From Bradymonadales bacterium (GTDB lineage Bacteria; Bdellovibrionota; UBA2394): a stretch of DNA of 42,721 nt. A program made the position numbers and the translations under genes. Of this stretch, positions 33,327 through 41,772 are shown piece by piece. The notes beneath the pieces are model-generated. The model saw only the letters and a program-made list of their open reading frames with translations. It searched no databases and was not told the DNA's origin. Every line of letters starts with the position of its first letter. Within the stretch, counting starts at the first letter, position 1. The stretch covers positions 1 through 42,721 of the forward strand of contig REDG01000021.1 in assembly GCA_007693605.1 (NCBI GenBank), given 5' to 3'.

Positions 33327-34066
33327 TGTTTCCACCTTTCAGAGGATTTGTACGAGTTTTTGTGATCTCTTGCACAGCGGTTTTCGTGCTTCTTCTGTTT
33401 TCACAATCTCCTTCAGCACCGCAGGGAATCTATCGCGCTTTCGTCGAGTTCTTTGGACTTTTCCCCGAGCGAGTGCTTCAGGGAATGCTCTTTCAACCCA
33501 TCACATGGGTTTTTCTGCACGGAAACTTTATGCATTTGCTTTTCAATATGTTTGCCTTCTGGATGTTCGGAAGCCTCTTAGAGTCCACTTTTGGCACACG
33601 GCGCTTTGTTTGGTTCAACCTGTTTTGCGCTCTTTTCACGGCTGGATGCATCATTCTGTTCGGGTTGCTCGTTGATGACTTGACCTTTAGAATTCCGACC
33701 ATAGGAGCCTCTGGCCTGGTCTTTGGAATCTTGATTGCGGTGGCACGACTCTACCCCAATCAGGTCGTTTTGTTTTTCTTCATCATTCCCATGAAGCTGA
33801 AATATTTCGCTTACATTTTGATGGCCATTGAATTCTATGCCCTTTACGCAAGTAACCAGAAAGGAATTAGTAATATCGCCCATCTAGGGGGAGCTCTATT
33901 CGGCTTTCTATTCGTTTCTTGGTGGAACAATCGCTTCACACGAGGCGGGCCCATGGGCTGGATACAAGCATGGCGTCAGCAGTGGATACAGAGGCGCCGA
34001 CGCAAACAACTGCGAATCGTTTACCCAGAAGATAAGCGGCACTATCACCGAGAGGTTTTAGTTTAG
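33323..34066 (+). CDS. Rhomboid-family intramembrane serine protease
   Basis: The 247-residue protein has about six membrane helices. The rhomboid signatures are HGNFMHLLFNMFAFW (residues 66-80, oxyanion and loop region), GASGLVFGIL (nucleophile Ser130 within GxSG) and NIAHLGGALFGF (catalytic His187). The basic, Arg-rich C-terminal tail (QQWIQRRRRKQLRIVYPE) should be cytoplasmic. The start overlaps the kinase stop by ATGA, which suggests co-synthesis, perhaps so that the protease clips a membrane partner under kinase control; the link is inferred. Substrates unknown. Confidence 0.92.
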   Translation: MMFPPFRGFVRVFVISCTAVFVLLLFSQSPSAPQGIYRAFVEFFGLFPERVLQGMLFQPITWVFLHGNFMHLLFNMFAFWMFGSLLESTFGTRRFVWFNLFCALFTAGCIILFGLLVDDLTFRIPTIGASGLVFGILIAVARLYPNQVVLFFFIIPMKLKYFAYILMAIEFYALYASNQKGISNIAHLGGALFGFLFVSWWNNRFTRGGPMGWIQAWRQQWIQRRRRKQLRIVYPEDKRHYHREVLV

Positions 34067-34076
34067 GGGGAGAATC

Positions 34077-35561
34077 ATGGTAGAGCTTCAAGTCAAGGCG
34101 AGTCGAAAGAATTCATTTGAAGAGATCAAGCGATTGGTCGCCTCGAAGTATCCCATTGTATGGATCGAGAGCTGGGAAGAAGAGCGCGTCGAGACCACTC
34201 TCAAGCGAGTGGCTGAAAAGGCCTTCACGAGTCCGATTCAATTTTCCGTGTGGTCCGAAACCAGTTCAGACCAAAGCCTTGTCGATTGCTTGAAAGGCTT
34301 TGTTCAGAAACCGGAGCAGGGCATTCTCTTGGTTAAGGACTTCAACTGGCAGCTAGGCCCCGAACAGTTGTTGAAGAGAAGTCTTCGAGATGTTTTTCAT
34401 AGCACGAAGGGAAGCTTCAAAACTCTGTTTTTGGTGTCCCCTTACCCTCGAATTCCTGAAGACATGACCAAAGAAATCTTCTCGATGGATTTTGCCCTAC
34501 CAGGAGAAGAAGAAATTCAAGGAATCTTTAGTGGAGTTCTTAAGAGTTTTCCCAAAGTGAAGAATCAGTTGAACCCCGAACAAAGTGGGCGACTGTTGAA
34601 AGCCGCCCTTGGCTTGACGGGAGACGAGGCTAAGCTTGTTTTTCAGCAAATGCTGGTCGGGCGCCAAGAACTCAACGAAGAAGCTCTAGGCATTGTCTTT
34701 CACGAGAAGGCGAGGATTGTAAAAAGAGAGGGGCTTTTGGAGTTCGTGCCCACAAAATTCAAGCTCGAAGACATTGGAGGCTTAGAGAACCTCAAAGAGT
34801 GGCTGCAAGATCGCTCTCATTTTTTTGGGGAGGACGCCAAGAAGGCGGGTCTTCAGATCCCGAAGGGGGTTTTGATGACCGGGGTCAGTGGCTGCGGAAA
34901 GTCCCTTTGTACGCAAGCCATTTCAGCGGCTTGGGGTCTGCCCCTTTATCGATTAGACATCAATCGAGTCTACGGCGGCGCCATTGGTCAGCCAGAGGAG
35001 TGTTTTAGGCGAGCCATCCAACAAATTGAATCGATCGCTCCGGCCATCTTGTGGCTTGAAGAGATTGAAAAGAGTGTGGCGGGTTACGAACAGGGAGACA
35101 AGGGAGTTACTGCTCGAATCTTCAGTTCATTTCTGACATGGATGCAGGAGCATGAAAGCCCTGTGGTTGTGGCCGCGACGGCCAACGAGATCGATCGCCT
35201 TCCGGCTGAACTTTTAAGAAAGGGGCGATTCGACGAAATCTTCTTTGTGGACCTTCCCACTGAGAAGGAAAGGGCGCAGATTTTCGAGGTTCACCTCAAA
35301 AGAAGAAGTCTGGACTTGAGCCAATTCAATCTCGTGGAGCTCGCTAAGGGGACCCAAGGCTTCAATGGAGCCGAGATTGAACAGGCCGTAGTTTCTGGCT
35401 TAGTCTACGCCTTTAAGGACGGCAAGAGAGCTTTGAAACAAGAGGACATCTATAAAGCCATTGGTCGCAGCGTTCCTCTTTCAACGACCATGGCCGAGAC
35501 CATCAAAGAGATCAAGAGATGGGCCGACACTCGCGCCGTCAAAGCTTCAAAGGCGGGTTAA
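34077..35561 (+). CDS. Ycf46-type AAA ATPase
   Basis: The 494-residue protein has an N-terminal degenerate ATPase-like region (1-210, YPIVWIESWEEERVE, LLVKDFNW, LALPG-like DFALPGEEE) and a C-terminal AAA module: Walker A GVSGCGKSL (269-277), Walker B ILWLEEIEKS (324-333, with Glu in place of the usual first Asp), VVAATANEIDRLPAELLRKG and the arginine-finger region GRFDEIFFVDLP. This arrangement matches Ycf46-like ATPases. The ATG has AGGGGGAGA upstream and follows the rhomboid gene by 10 bases. No membrane segment or protease domain, so it is not FtsH. Confidence 0.85.
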   Translation: MVELQVKASRKNSFEEIKRLVASKYPIVWIESWEEERVETTLKRVAEKAFTSPIQFSVWSETSSDQSLVDCLKGFVQKPEQGILLVKDFNWQLGPEQLLKRSLRDVFHSTKGSFKTLFLVSPYPRIPEDMTKEIFSMDFALPGEEEIQGIFSGVLKSFPKVKNQLNPEQSGRLLKAALGLTGDEAKLVFQQMLVGRQELNEEALGIVFHEKARIVKREGLLEFVPTKFKLEDIGGLENLKEWLQDRSHFFGEDAKKAGLQIPKGVLMTGVSGCGKSLCTQAISAAWGLPLYRLDINRVYGGAIGQPEECFRRAIQQIESIAPAILWLEEIEKSVAGYEQGDKGVTARIFSSFLTWMQEHESPVVVAATANEIDRLPAELLRKGRFDEIFFVDLPTEKERAQIFEVHLKRRSLDLSQFNLVELAKGTQGFNGAEIEQAVVSGLVYAFKDGKRALKQEDIYKAIGRSVPLSTTMAETIKEIKRWADTRAVKASKAG

Positions 35562-35621
35562 TTCTCTTGCGCCTCGTCGACCTCTTAGGCTCTCTATTGA
35601 ATTGGAAGGAGTTCGATTTTT

Positions 35622-36128
35622 GTGCAACTGAATGACGCCTGGCATCCCTTTGAAATTGGGCGAAGACTTCGCCTGTTTTGGGAGGAATCGAAGGTCGATA
35701 TGGATCTGCGATTTCCGGAGACCCGAAGACGGCTTGCGATTGAGCTGCGCTTTAATCTGCCGGCAGGCGACCGCTCTCGATTTATTCAGGTGATTGAAAG
35801 ATTTCAGCGAGCGAAGCGCAGCATTTCATTTCTGGACTGGGGCCTTTTGATAGAGTGGAACGAACGACGCAGACAAGCGGAGTGCTTGAGCCAAATTGTT
35901 CATAGTTTGTCGTCTCATTCTGAAGAAGTCGGCCTAGGAAGCGAACTAGAAAGGCGGCTTCAGAATCGCCTTGAAGAGATTCTACAATCCATCCGCCAGG
36001 AGCCTCTTCGACAAAACCCCAGTCTTTTCGAGAGCATTCGCTTTCGTTGGAAGTTTGTGGCGCTTCGAGATGAAGCCCTCTACCTTCGTGACCGACTGCA
36101 TCATATTGAGTCCAGACGGTCGGCCTAG
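35622..36128 (+). CDS. Hypothetical protein, 168 residues, Arg-rich helical
   Basis: A GTG start with GGAAGGAG 10 bases upstream gives a helical, very charged protein (WHPFEIGRRLRLFWEESK, FIQVIERFQRAKRSI, LERRLQNRLEEILQSIR). No signal peptide, membrane span or recognised motif. It is the gene after the AAA ATPase with a 60-base gap, and may belong with it. The reading is supported by frame length and the ribosome-binding site only. Confidence 0.55.
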   Translation: MQLNDAWHPFEIGRRLRLFWEESKVDMDLRFPETRRRLAIELRFNLPAGDRSRFIQVIERFQRAKRSISFLDWGLLIEWNERRRQAECLSQIVHSLSSHSEEVGLGSELERRLQNRLEEILQSIRQEPLRQNPSLFESIRFRWKFVALRDEALYLRDRLHHIESRRSA

Positions 36129-36197
36129 TGCGGTCCAAGCGTTAAAGCCCTCATTGGGCAGTTGGCCACCTCACCAATCTTGGATAGAATGACAGGC

Positions 36198-36389
36198 ATG
36201 AATATCGCTCATTGGGCTCTGTTGTCATTGGTTTGGATCGCCTTTTCGGTGAGTGGCTGTGCTACTCGCTCGCATTGTGGTTGTGGCGAGAAGAACTCCA
36301 CCTATAAAAGCTCGTCTTGTGAGAATTGTGGATGCCGCGAATCGAAAGCACAAAAATCGAATTGCGGCTGCGACGATTTTGAATCATGA
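36198..36389 (+). CDS. Small Cys-rich lipoprotein
   Basis: From the ATG at 36198 the protein is 63 residues; a start at 36162 or 36189 is also possible. The signal peptide MNIAHWALLSLVWIAFS ends in the lipobox VSGC (Cys21). The mature part has seven more Cys in a repeated pattern: HCGCGEK, SCENCGC and NCGCDD, i.e. three CGC motifs in 40 residues, which suggests metal binding or disulfides at the membrane surface. Its stop overlaps the next start (ATGA). Confidence 0.65.
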   Translation: MNIAHWALLSLVWIAFSVSGCATRSHCGCGEKNSTYKSSSCENCGCRESKAQKSNCGCDDFES

Positions 36390-36982
36390 CCTATCTGGTC
36401 GTTCTTTTGACGGCCTTGATCACCGTGTTCTATCGAGAGTCGGTGGCTCAGTACCTGAAGTTTAAGCTTCGACCTCTCATTAAAAATACAGAGCAGCTTC
36501 AGTTTCTCTCGGCGTCGGCGCGCCCCCTGAAGACAGAATTCTTGTTCCTATCGAGTTTTCCGGCCGGCCTGATTTATGTCCCTACCCTCAAACGCTGTTT
36601 GATTCTTGTGTCTGAGAACTTTTGGACGAGCCTAGAGGCGAAGGAGTCTGAGGCTCTTTTGATTTGGATCTCCGCTTCTCGCTTGAGCTGGACGGCCTGG
36701 AGGGCCCTGATCTTTGCCCCCCCCTTACAGAAGATTGACCGAGACTGTCTCTTCTTGGGAGCAAAGACTCTGGCTTTGGTCAGCGCCCTAGAAAAACTGG
36801 CAGAGTATCGAAAGGCAAAGAGCATCCCACTCTTTGAGTCCTCCCTGACGGGTTGGAGCCCCATCGGGCCCTCTTGGGTGGGGGACTGGGAGTCGATCCC
36901 CTGGCGGATGAAAGAGCTCAGCAGACTCGAAACGAAGTACCGTCTTCCCCCCTTGTCTGAGAACTCCGATTCTGTAAATTAG
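36386..36982 (+). CDS. Membrane-anchored peptidase-M48-like protein without active site
   Basis: The 198-residue protein has an N-terminal membrane span (TYLVVLLTALITVFY) followed by a pattern like the M48 (HtpX/BepA) core: GLIYVPTLKRCLILVSENFW, then SLEAKESEALLIW where active members have the HExxH helix, here replaced by WISASRL; then DRDCLFLGAKTLALVSALEK, similar to the conserved third-ligand region. So it is probably a pseudo-protease. The assignment is an inference from alignment by eye; it may be an unrelated membrane protein. It sits 6 bases before rpoH, a regulator of envelope and protein quality control. Confidence 0.55.
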   Translation: MTYLVVLLTALITVFYRESVAQYLKFKLRPLIKNTEQLQFLSASARPLKTEFLFLSSFPAGLIYVPTLKRCLILVSENFWTSLEAKESEALLIWISASRLSWTAWRALIFAPPLQKIDRDCLFLGAKTLALVSALEKLAEYRKAKSIPLFESSLTGWSPIGPSWVGDWESIPWRMKELSRLETKYRLPPLSENSDSVN

Positions 36983-36988
36983 GCGAGA

Positions 36989-37939
36989 ATGAGTCCGAAG
37001 AAGCCCCGGTCAAAGAAGAGTTCGAAGGCTGCTCAAGAAGCCGCCCTGGTTCGATATCGCGAACAGAGCACGGCTCCAGTTCTCAAGGGCAGCGAAGACC
37101 TTGGGGCTTACCTGAGTGCCATCGGAAACTACCCCCTACTCTCTCCTGAGGATGAAAAGAAAGTCGCTGAAAAGTACCACAACACGAAAGACCCCGAAGC
37201 GGCTCGGATTCTGGTCGTCGCCAACCTAAGACTCGTTGTGAAAATTGCAAATGATTATCTTCAGAGGGGAATTCAACTCTTAGACTTGATTCAGGAGGGA
37301 AATGTGGGCCTACTTCAGGCCGTAAAAGACTATGACCCCTATCGAGGTGTCAAGTTCTCTACCTATGCGAGCTATTGGATTAAGGCCTATATTCGACAGT
37401 TTATTCTAAGAAACTGGTCTTTGGTAAAGATTGGAACCACAAAAGCCCAGCGGGCCCTTTTCTATCGGCTACAGAAAGAGAAGTCGAGATTGGAGGCTTT
37501 GGGGATTGAGCCTGAGGCAAAGCTCTTGGCAGAACGATTTGAAGTCAAAGAGCGAGAGATCAACGAGATGACTCAACGAATGGGTTCAAGAGATCTCTCT
37601 TTAAACACGCCGATTCGAAGCGGGCAAACCGACGACTTGAGCTTGATTCACAGCCTCCCCGATGATCAGCCAGAGATTGACTTTAGTCTGGCTGAAAGAG
37701 AAATCGAATCAGAGTTTTCGAGACGACTGGATCACTTTGAGACGACCCTAGCAGGAAAGGAATTGGTGGTCTTTCGTGAACGACTCCGGTCAGAAGAGCC
37801 CAAAACACTTCAAGAAATCGGAGAGCAGTATGGCATTACGAGGGAGCGAGTTCGTCAGATTGAAGCTCGGGTGATTGAGAAGCTAAAGTCTTATATGAAA
37901 AAACATGCCAAGTTTGGCGATGACATTATTGATGTTTGA
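36989..37939 (+). CDS. rpoH: RNA polymerase sigma factor RpoH (heat-shock)
   Basis: The 316-residue sigma-70-family protein has region 1.2 (YLSAIGNYPLLSPEDE), region 2 (NLRLVVKIANDYLQRGIQLL, DLIQEGNVGLLQAVKDYDP, GVKFSTYASYWIKAYI), the RpoH-type stretch NWSLVKIGTTKAQRALFYRL and region 4 (LQEIGEQYGITRERVRQIEA). The KIGTTKAQR element distinguishes RpoH from RpoD and RpoS. An AGGCGAGA ribosome-binding site precedes the ATG, 6 bases after the M48-like gene. The 3' end overlaps the convergent DUF4388 gene by 14 bases. It should direct chaperone and protease transcription. Confidence 0.93.
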   Translation: MSPKKPRSKKSSKAAQEAALVRYREQSTAPVLKGSEDLGAYLSAIGNYPLLSPEDEKKVAEKYHNTKDPEAARILVVANLRLVVKIANDYLQRGIQLLDLIQEGNVGLLQAVKDYDPYRGVKFSTYASYWIKAYIRQFILRNWSLVKIGTTKAQRALFYRLQKEKSRLEALGIEPEAKLLAERFEVKEREINEMTQRMGSRDLSLNTPIRSGQTDDLSLIHSLPDDQPEIDFSLAEREIESEFSRRLDHFETTLAGKELVVFRERLRSEEPKTLQEIGEQYGITRERVRQIEARVIEKLKSYMKKHAKFGDDIIDV

Positions 37940-39080
37940 AGTACTTGGCTCGAAGCTTCTGGAATTTCTGGCGAGCGCGAGACCAGCTCTGAAGAAAAAC
38001 TTCCTTCCAGTGGCGAAAGAGCCGCAAGCTTGAAAGCCGTATCTTTTCCGAAAGCTCGAGAAGCTGTTGCCGTAGGAGAGCTTTGTAGATTCTGAGTTTT
38101 TCTTGAGAGATCTGTAAAAGCTCAGCGGGGTGAATACTCTTTGTAATGGCCGTATCGTCTCGAAACTGACTGAGGCTCGCATCCAGCGTGGGATCAGATG
38201 AATGCGCCATTTCAAGAGGTCTGAAACTCAAGCTTCCGGTCAAAAAGGACATCAACTTGAAGATCTGATCGATAAAATACTTCTCATGCTCCGGGCTCAC
38301 TCTTCTCACAATAATCGTCTGCCGTGGTTGACTCAAACTGCCCTCATAGTAGGTCAGGGGAATCCCGTGCTTGAGCACAATTTCGTAAAGCCGATTCTGC
38401 CTTCGAAGATTAATCACCCCCGAGAGCCCTTTCTTTCTACAAAAGGCGAGAACCGCCCATAAAGGAGTCTTTGAAAGTTCGGTTGCTCCGGACTGAGGAT
38501 TCCAAAGCTCTAGGTGGTCAAAGATCCCCTTGAATGAATTGGCTGAAGTTCCCAACAGAGCCTGCAGGCTCTTTAGAACCTCTTCAAACTTCAGGCCTTC
38601 TGATTCGTCTACACTGATTTCAGCAGGCGAAATCTCATAATTCCCTTGTGACCAAGTTAATGACTGAACAATCGACTGAACCTTCTGCTGGTCGACTAAG
38701 GCTTCTATTTCATCCAAATCGATGCCATGTACTTCTTGCACAATTTCACCGAGCTTCCGATGAGCTCCCGTGCTCTGAGTTAAAACCTTCTGCGAATCTA
38801 AACATAGTCGAAGTTCTTCTTCGTTCATCCATCGTCGATCGACCATCATCTTACCCAAGAGCTCTGGAATCAAATTCGATTGAACTTTAAAGATCTCTCC
38901 GCGAGAAAACCAAATCTTTTTTCGACGATCTCGGTACTGCAGAAGAAGGCTTCCACTAAACTTCGTCTGGAAGAGGCGATGAATCAAAAGCCGTGACGGC
39001 ATATCATGCAGCTGACCGGCCATTTGAATGTCAGCACTGGGGCGGCTACGGTTCTGAATTTGAGAACTTCTAAGACTCAT
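37926..39080 (-). CDS. DUF4388 (PATAN-like) protein
   Basis: The 384-residue protein has two DUF4388-type units. The first (about 20-70) reads AGQLHDMPSRLLIHRLFQTK then SGSLLLQYRDRRKKIWFSRG; the second (about 205-255) reads LWAVLAFCRKKGLSGVINLR then LYEIVLKHGIPLTYY. Between them is a helical stretch, and the C-terminus is a basic amphipathic helix (KEVFLQSWSRARQKFQKLR). Such domains pair with PilZ, receiver and Ras-like proteins in signalling and gliding systems. I chose the ATG at 39080; a GTG at 39110 is in frame, and neither has a strong ribosome-binding site. Confidence 0.78.
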   Translation of the reverse strand: MSLRSSQIQNRSRPSADIQMAGQLHDMPSRLLIHRLFQTKFSGSLLLQYRDRRKKIWFSRGEIFKVQSNLIPELLGKMMVDRRWMNEEELRLCLDSQKVLTQSTGAHRKLGEIVQEVHGIDLDEIEALVDQQKVQSIVQSLTWSQGNYEISPAEISVDESEGLKFEEVLKSLQALLGTSANSFKGIFDHLELWNPQSGATELSKTPLWAVLAFCRKKGLSGVINLRRQNRLYEIVLKHGIPLTYYEGSLSQPRQTIIVRRVSPEHEKYFIDQIFKLMSFLTGSLSFRPLEMAHSSDPTLDASLSQFRDDTAITKSIHPAELLQISQEKLRIYKALLRQQLLELSEKIRLSSLRLFRHWKEVFLQSWSRARQKFQKLRAKYFKHQ

Positions 39081-39136
39081 CACCCAATAGAACAGCAGAT
39101 TTCGTGCCACTCAAAACAGGCCCAGAGACACAAAAT

Positions 39137-39158
39137 TCGGGGCTTTTTTTGGCCCCGA
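39137..39158 (-). terminator. Intrinsic terminator after the metalloprotease-like gene
   Basis: A perfect 7-bp stem TCGGGGC/GCCCCGA with an A-rich 8-base loop on the minus strand, followed by ATTTTG. It separates the HExxH gene from the downstream DUF4388 gene. Confidence 0.65.
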
Positions 39159-39190
39159 TTCGAATCTCTTGAAAAACTAGTCTGCAAAAT

Positions 39191-40780
39191 TTACGGAGCG
39201 CGGGCCCCCTCAGAATCACTAGAAACTGGGTCTAGCTCGGAACTCCCAGAGGCTGGCCCCACTGGGGAAATCGGATCAAAACTTTCGGACAGCAAAAGCT
39301 CTCGGAGAGAGGCCAAAATTCCTTGCCGCTCGGCCACCGTCGCCGGATCGCCTAGCAGTTCATAGTTTTCTAGCATGGGTCTTAAAGCCTCTCGAATAGG
39401 GGCCGCCAACCGGGCTTGAGTTTCAACAATCTCCCGCATCTCTTCAGGCGACCTCCAGCTAGAAAACGGACGCCACTCTTCTCTGGGAGTTTTGCTATTG
39501 CGATGGTCATTTTCGAATTGATAAACCTCCCCGATATAGTGCTTAATTTGCTCAAAAAAATCTAAAATTGCCTTTTCTAAAGCCGTCAACTCCTGGAGAA
39601 CACGAGCCTGGTCGTGAGGGTCAAACGAATCTACCTGCTGCTTCAAAACCTTGATCATGCTGTCCGATCGTAGAAGACTAGAATAAATTTCAAGCAGGTG
39701 TCCCACATAGATTTCTGAAGGGCCTTCTCTGGCTTCAATGTATGCATGATGCGCTAAGGCCGATTCGAAGCCAATGAGCGCTCCAATGGCCTGAGCGATC
39801 GGCTCATCCCGACTGAAACGCTTTGAATAGTTTTTAAGCAACAAACTAGACTCCTCGAATGCCCTCTCTTTGCTCTTCGTACCAAAAACCTTTGAATAAA
39901 TCTTAAGAAACCAAAGAAGCTTCTTGAATCTACCCTCTTTGCTCTGAGGTTTTGCCCAACCTACATAAGGCGATTGAAAGCTCAGCAGGAGAGATCCCCT
40001 GAAATAGGCATGAACGGCCTCATGCCGAAGAGTCATATCTGGCCGAAGATAAAGAAGATCAGCGCTATTCAGTAGTAATGAGTGCTGCCCCCAGCCCAGA
40101 TCATGAGGAGCAAATGCGCCTAGGATGCCATGCTGATCGAGACGATTCTGATCAAACCTCACCTCCGTGCCAATTGAGCCCAGAAGAAAGAGGAGTTGAT
40201 TGAACTGGTTTCGATTAATCTCAGAAGTCTCGCTAGGGATTTCAAACACAATCACTCCATCCTCAGTCGTGCTGAAATTCACATCCGTTTGCAGTAACAT
40301 CCATTCACGGACTGCTTCGCGCAAATTCGCACTAGCCTGTTCCATTCGCTCCTGTGCCCCCTCGAGAGTTTTAGGAATCGGCTTGTTGGGATTGTTTTCT
40401 CGAAATGATCTCTCCTCAGCAGCAAAATGTATCGCCCATAGATTTCCATTGATCGCGTCCCCAAGCTTTCTGCGACTGTGCTCTCTGATGGAGAGCCCCT
40501 CAATCGTTAGCTCTACAAACACTCCAGCGCAGAAAGACTTGCCGCTCGAAGACAGCACGGGATCAGCTGGAAAAGCCCACGACAAAACCAAAGCAATGGC
40601 TAGCCACCCGCCGCCATCCGCTTTCAACCAGCCTGAAATTCGCAGAAATCTCGCCACCAAGCAAAAAGATGCAATCCTAATGCCGCAACACTGGCCAGAT
40701 AAATATCCGAAATTCCTCAAAGATCCCTCCAACTCCCAGCCCAAACTGCGACAATCAAGCTCCACTCCGAAGGCCCGCAA
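39191..40780 (-). CDS. HExxH metalloprotease-like protein, 5' end next to an IS
   Basis: The frame is open from the edge of the IS3-family element to 39191; the coordinates use the TTG at 40780. No ATG occurs in the first 145 codons, so the true start is uncertain (GTG at 40657, or a TTG just before KADGGGW, are options). A hydrophobic segment GGGWLAIALVLSWAFPADP looks like a signal peptide. Residues 251-257 read LRHEAVHAY, an HExxH zinc motif in a helix; the remainder is helical with an acidic, Pro/Ser-rich tail (SSELDPVSSDSEGARAP). No family recognised. If the IS removed the original start, expression may be lost. Confidence 0.6.
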   Translation of the reverse strand: MRAFGVELDCRSLGWELEGSLRNFGYLSGQCCGIRIASFCLVARFLRISGWLKADGGGWLAIALVLSWAFPADPVLSSSGKSFCAGVFVELTIEGLSIREHSRRKLGDAINGNLWAIHFAAEERSFRENNPNKPIPKTLEGAQERMEQASANLREAVREWMLLQTDVNFSTTEDGVIVFEIPSETSEINRNQFNQLLFLLGSIGTEVRFDQNRLDQHGILGAFAPHDLGWGQHSLLLNSADLLYLRPDMTLRHEAVHAYFRGSLLLSFQSPYVGWAKPQSKEGRFKKLLWFLKIYSKVFGTKSKERAFEESSLLLKNYSKRFSRDEPIAQAIGALIGFESALAHHAYIEAREGPSEIYVGHLLEIYSSLLRSDSMIKVLKQQVDSFDPHDQARVLQELTALEKAILDFFEQIKHYIGEVYQFENDHRNSKTPREEWRPFSSWRSPEEMREIVETQARLAAPIREALRPMLENYELLGDPATVAERQGILASLRELLLSESFDPISPVGPASGSSELDPVSSDSEGARAP

Positions 40781-40899
40781 CCCACCCGACGAAAACTCTG
40801 GAGTGCGGTCGAAAAACTGGAGTTGAAGTCACTTAGTTTTTGACCTCGGATCGTTCTGACGTCGCGGTTATTTTTTGTTTATTTTCCATTTTAGCCCTA

Positions 40900-41772
40900 T
40901 CATTCGTAAAAACGGCTTTCCCATTTGCCCTGCAATCGATTTTCATCATCGGGTTGAGGGGTTAGCTTGGTCTTTTTTTCCGAATCTTTCAACTCGAACT
41001 CCTCTGGGGTCAAATACCCAAGAGACGAATGAATTCTCTTTTCGTTGTAAACCTCATCGAGGAATCGAGGCAAGTTCTCAATCACATCCAAGTACGTTTC
41101 GTAGTTTGCGAGATACACCTCCTCTTGCTTTAACGTTTTCATAAAGCTCTCTAGAAATGCATTGTCATACGGATTGCCCTTGGCTGAATTGGAAATCTGA
41201 AATTCATGCTGCCGAAGAAGCCTCACATACTTTTTGCAAAGATATTGAACCCCTCGATCAGAGTGATGAATAACGCCCGGCGCTGGCTTTCTTCGCTCAA
41301 TCGCCATCGTCAGAGCCGCCGCGGCAAGATCGGCATCAATATTTTTTGAAATTGCCCAGCCGATCACCCGACGAGAGAAAAGATCCAGAATGACCGCGAG
41401 ATACACGAAGCCGTTATCTATCCGAATGTACGTAAAGTCCGTCGCCCAAACTTGATTGAGACCAGTGATGACCAGACCCTTCACGAGATTCGGATACACG
41501 CGATAATCGTGCTTCGAGTCCGTGGTCACCACGAAGGCCCTTCTGATTCTGGCGTGCAGCGAATACTTCTCCATCACTCTACGAAGACGCGTTTCTCCGA
41601 CTCTGATTTGTTCCCTACGCCTGAGATAGCGAAGTAGTGTTCGATAACCTGATCTCGGAAAATCGACCCTGACCCTCTCAATCGCATCTCGAAGATCGGC
41701 GTCACTCTTTTCTCGAATCTCGCGCGGCACTTTCGGCTTGTAATAATAACTCGACGATGAAAGCCCAATCAT
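40900..41772 (-). CDS. IS3-family transposase OrfB (DDE integrase core)
   Basis: The 290-residue frame carries the retroviral-integrase-like catalytic triad: WATDFTYI (Asp112), HHSDRGVQY (Asp172) and [18 protein letters not shown] (Glu208), a D-D-35-E spacing. The N-terminus ([12 protein letters not shown]) is the HTH_21-type region, and it is preceded in frame by [19 protein letters not shown], which continues upstream of the ATG at 41772. That is the reading frame produced by a -1 shift from orfA, so the functional product is probably OrfAB. The ATG overlaps the orfA stop (ATGA), so reinitiation could also yield OrfB alone. Confidence 0.92.
   Translation of the reverse strand: MIGLSSSSYYYKPKVPREIREKSDADLRDAIERVRVDFPRSGYRTLLRYLRRREQIRVGETRLRRVMEKYSLHARIRRAFVVTTDSKHDYRVYPNLVKGLVITGLNQVWATDFTYIRIDNGFVYLAVILDLFSRRVIGWAISKNIDADLAAAALTMAIERRKPAPGVIHHSDRGVQYLCKKYVRLLRQHEFQISNSAKGNPYDNAFLESFMKTLKQEEVYLANYETYLDVIENLPRFLDEVYNEKRIHSSLGYLTPEEFELKDSEKKTKLTPQPDDENRLQGKWESRFYE

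Noticed and set aside
34077-35561. FtsH-type membrane protease
   Set aside because: No membrane segments and no HExxH protease domain; the Walker B and layout match Ycf46-like ATPases.
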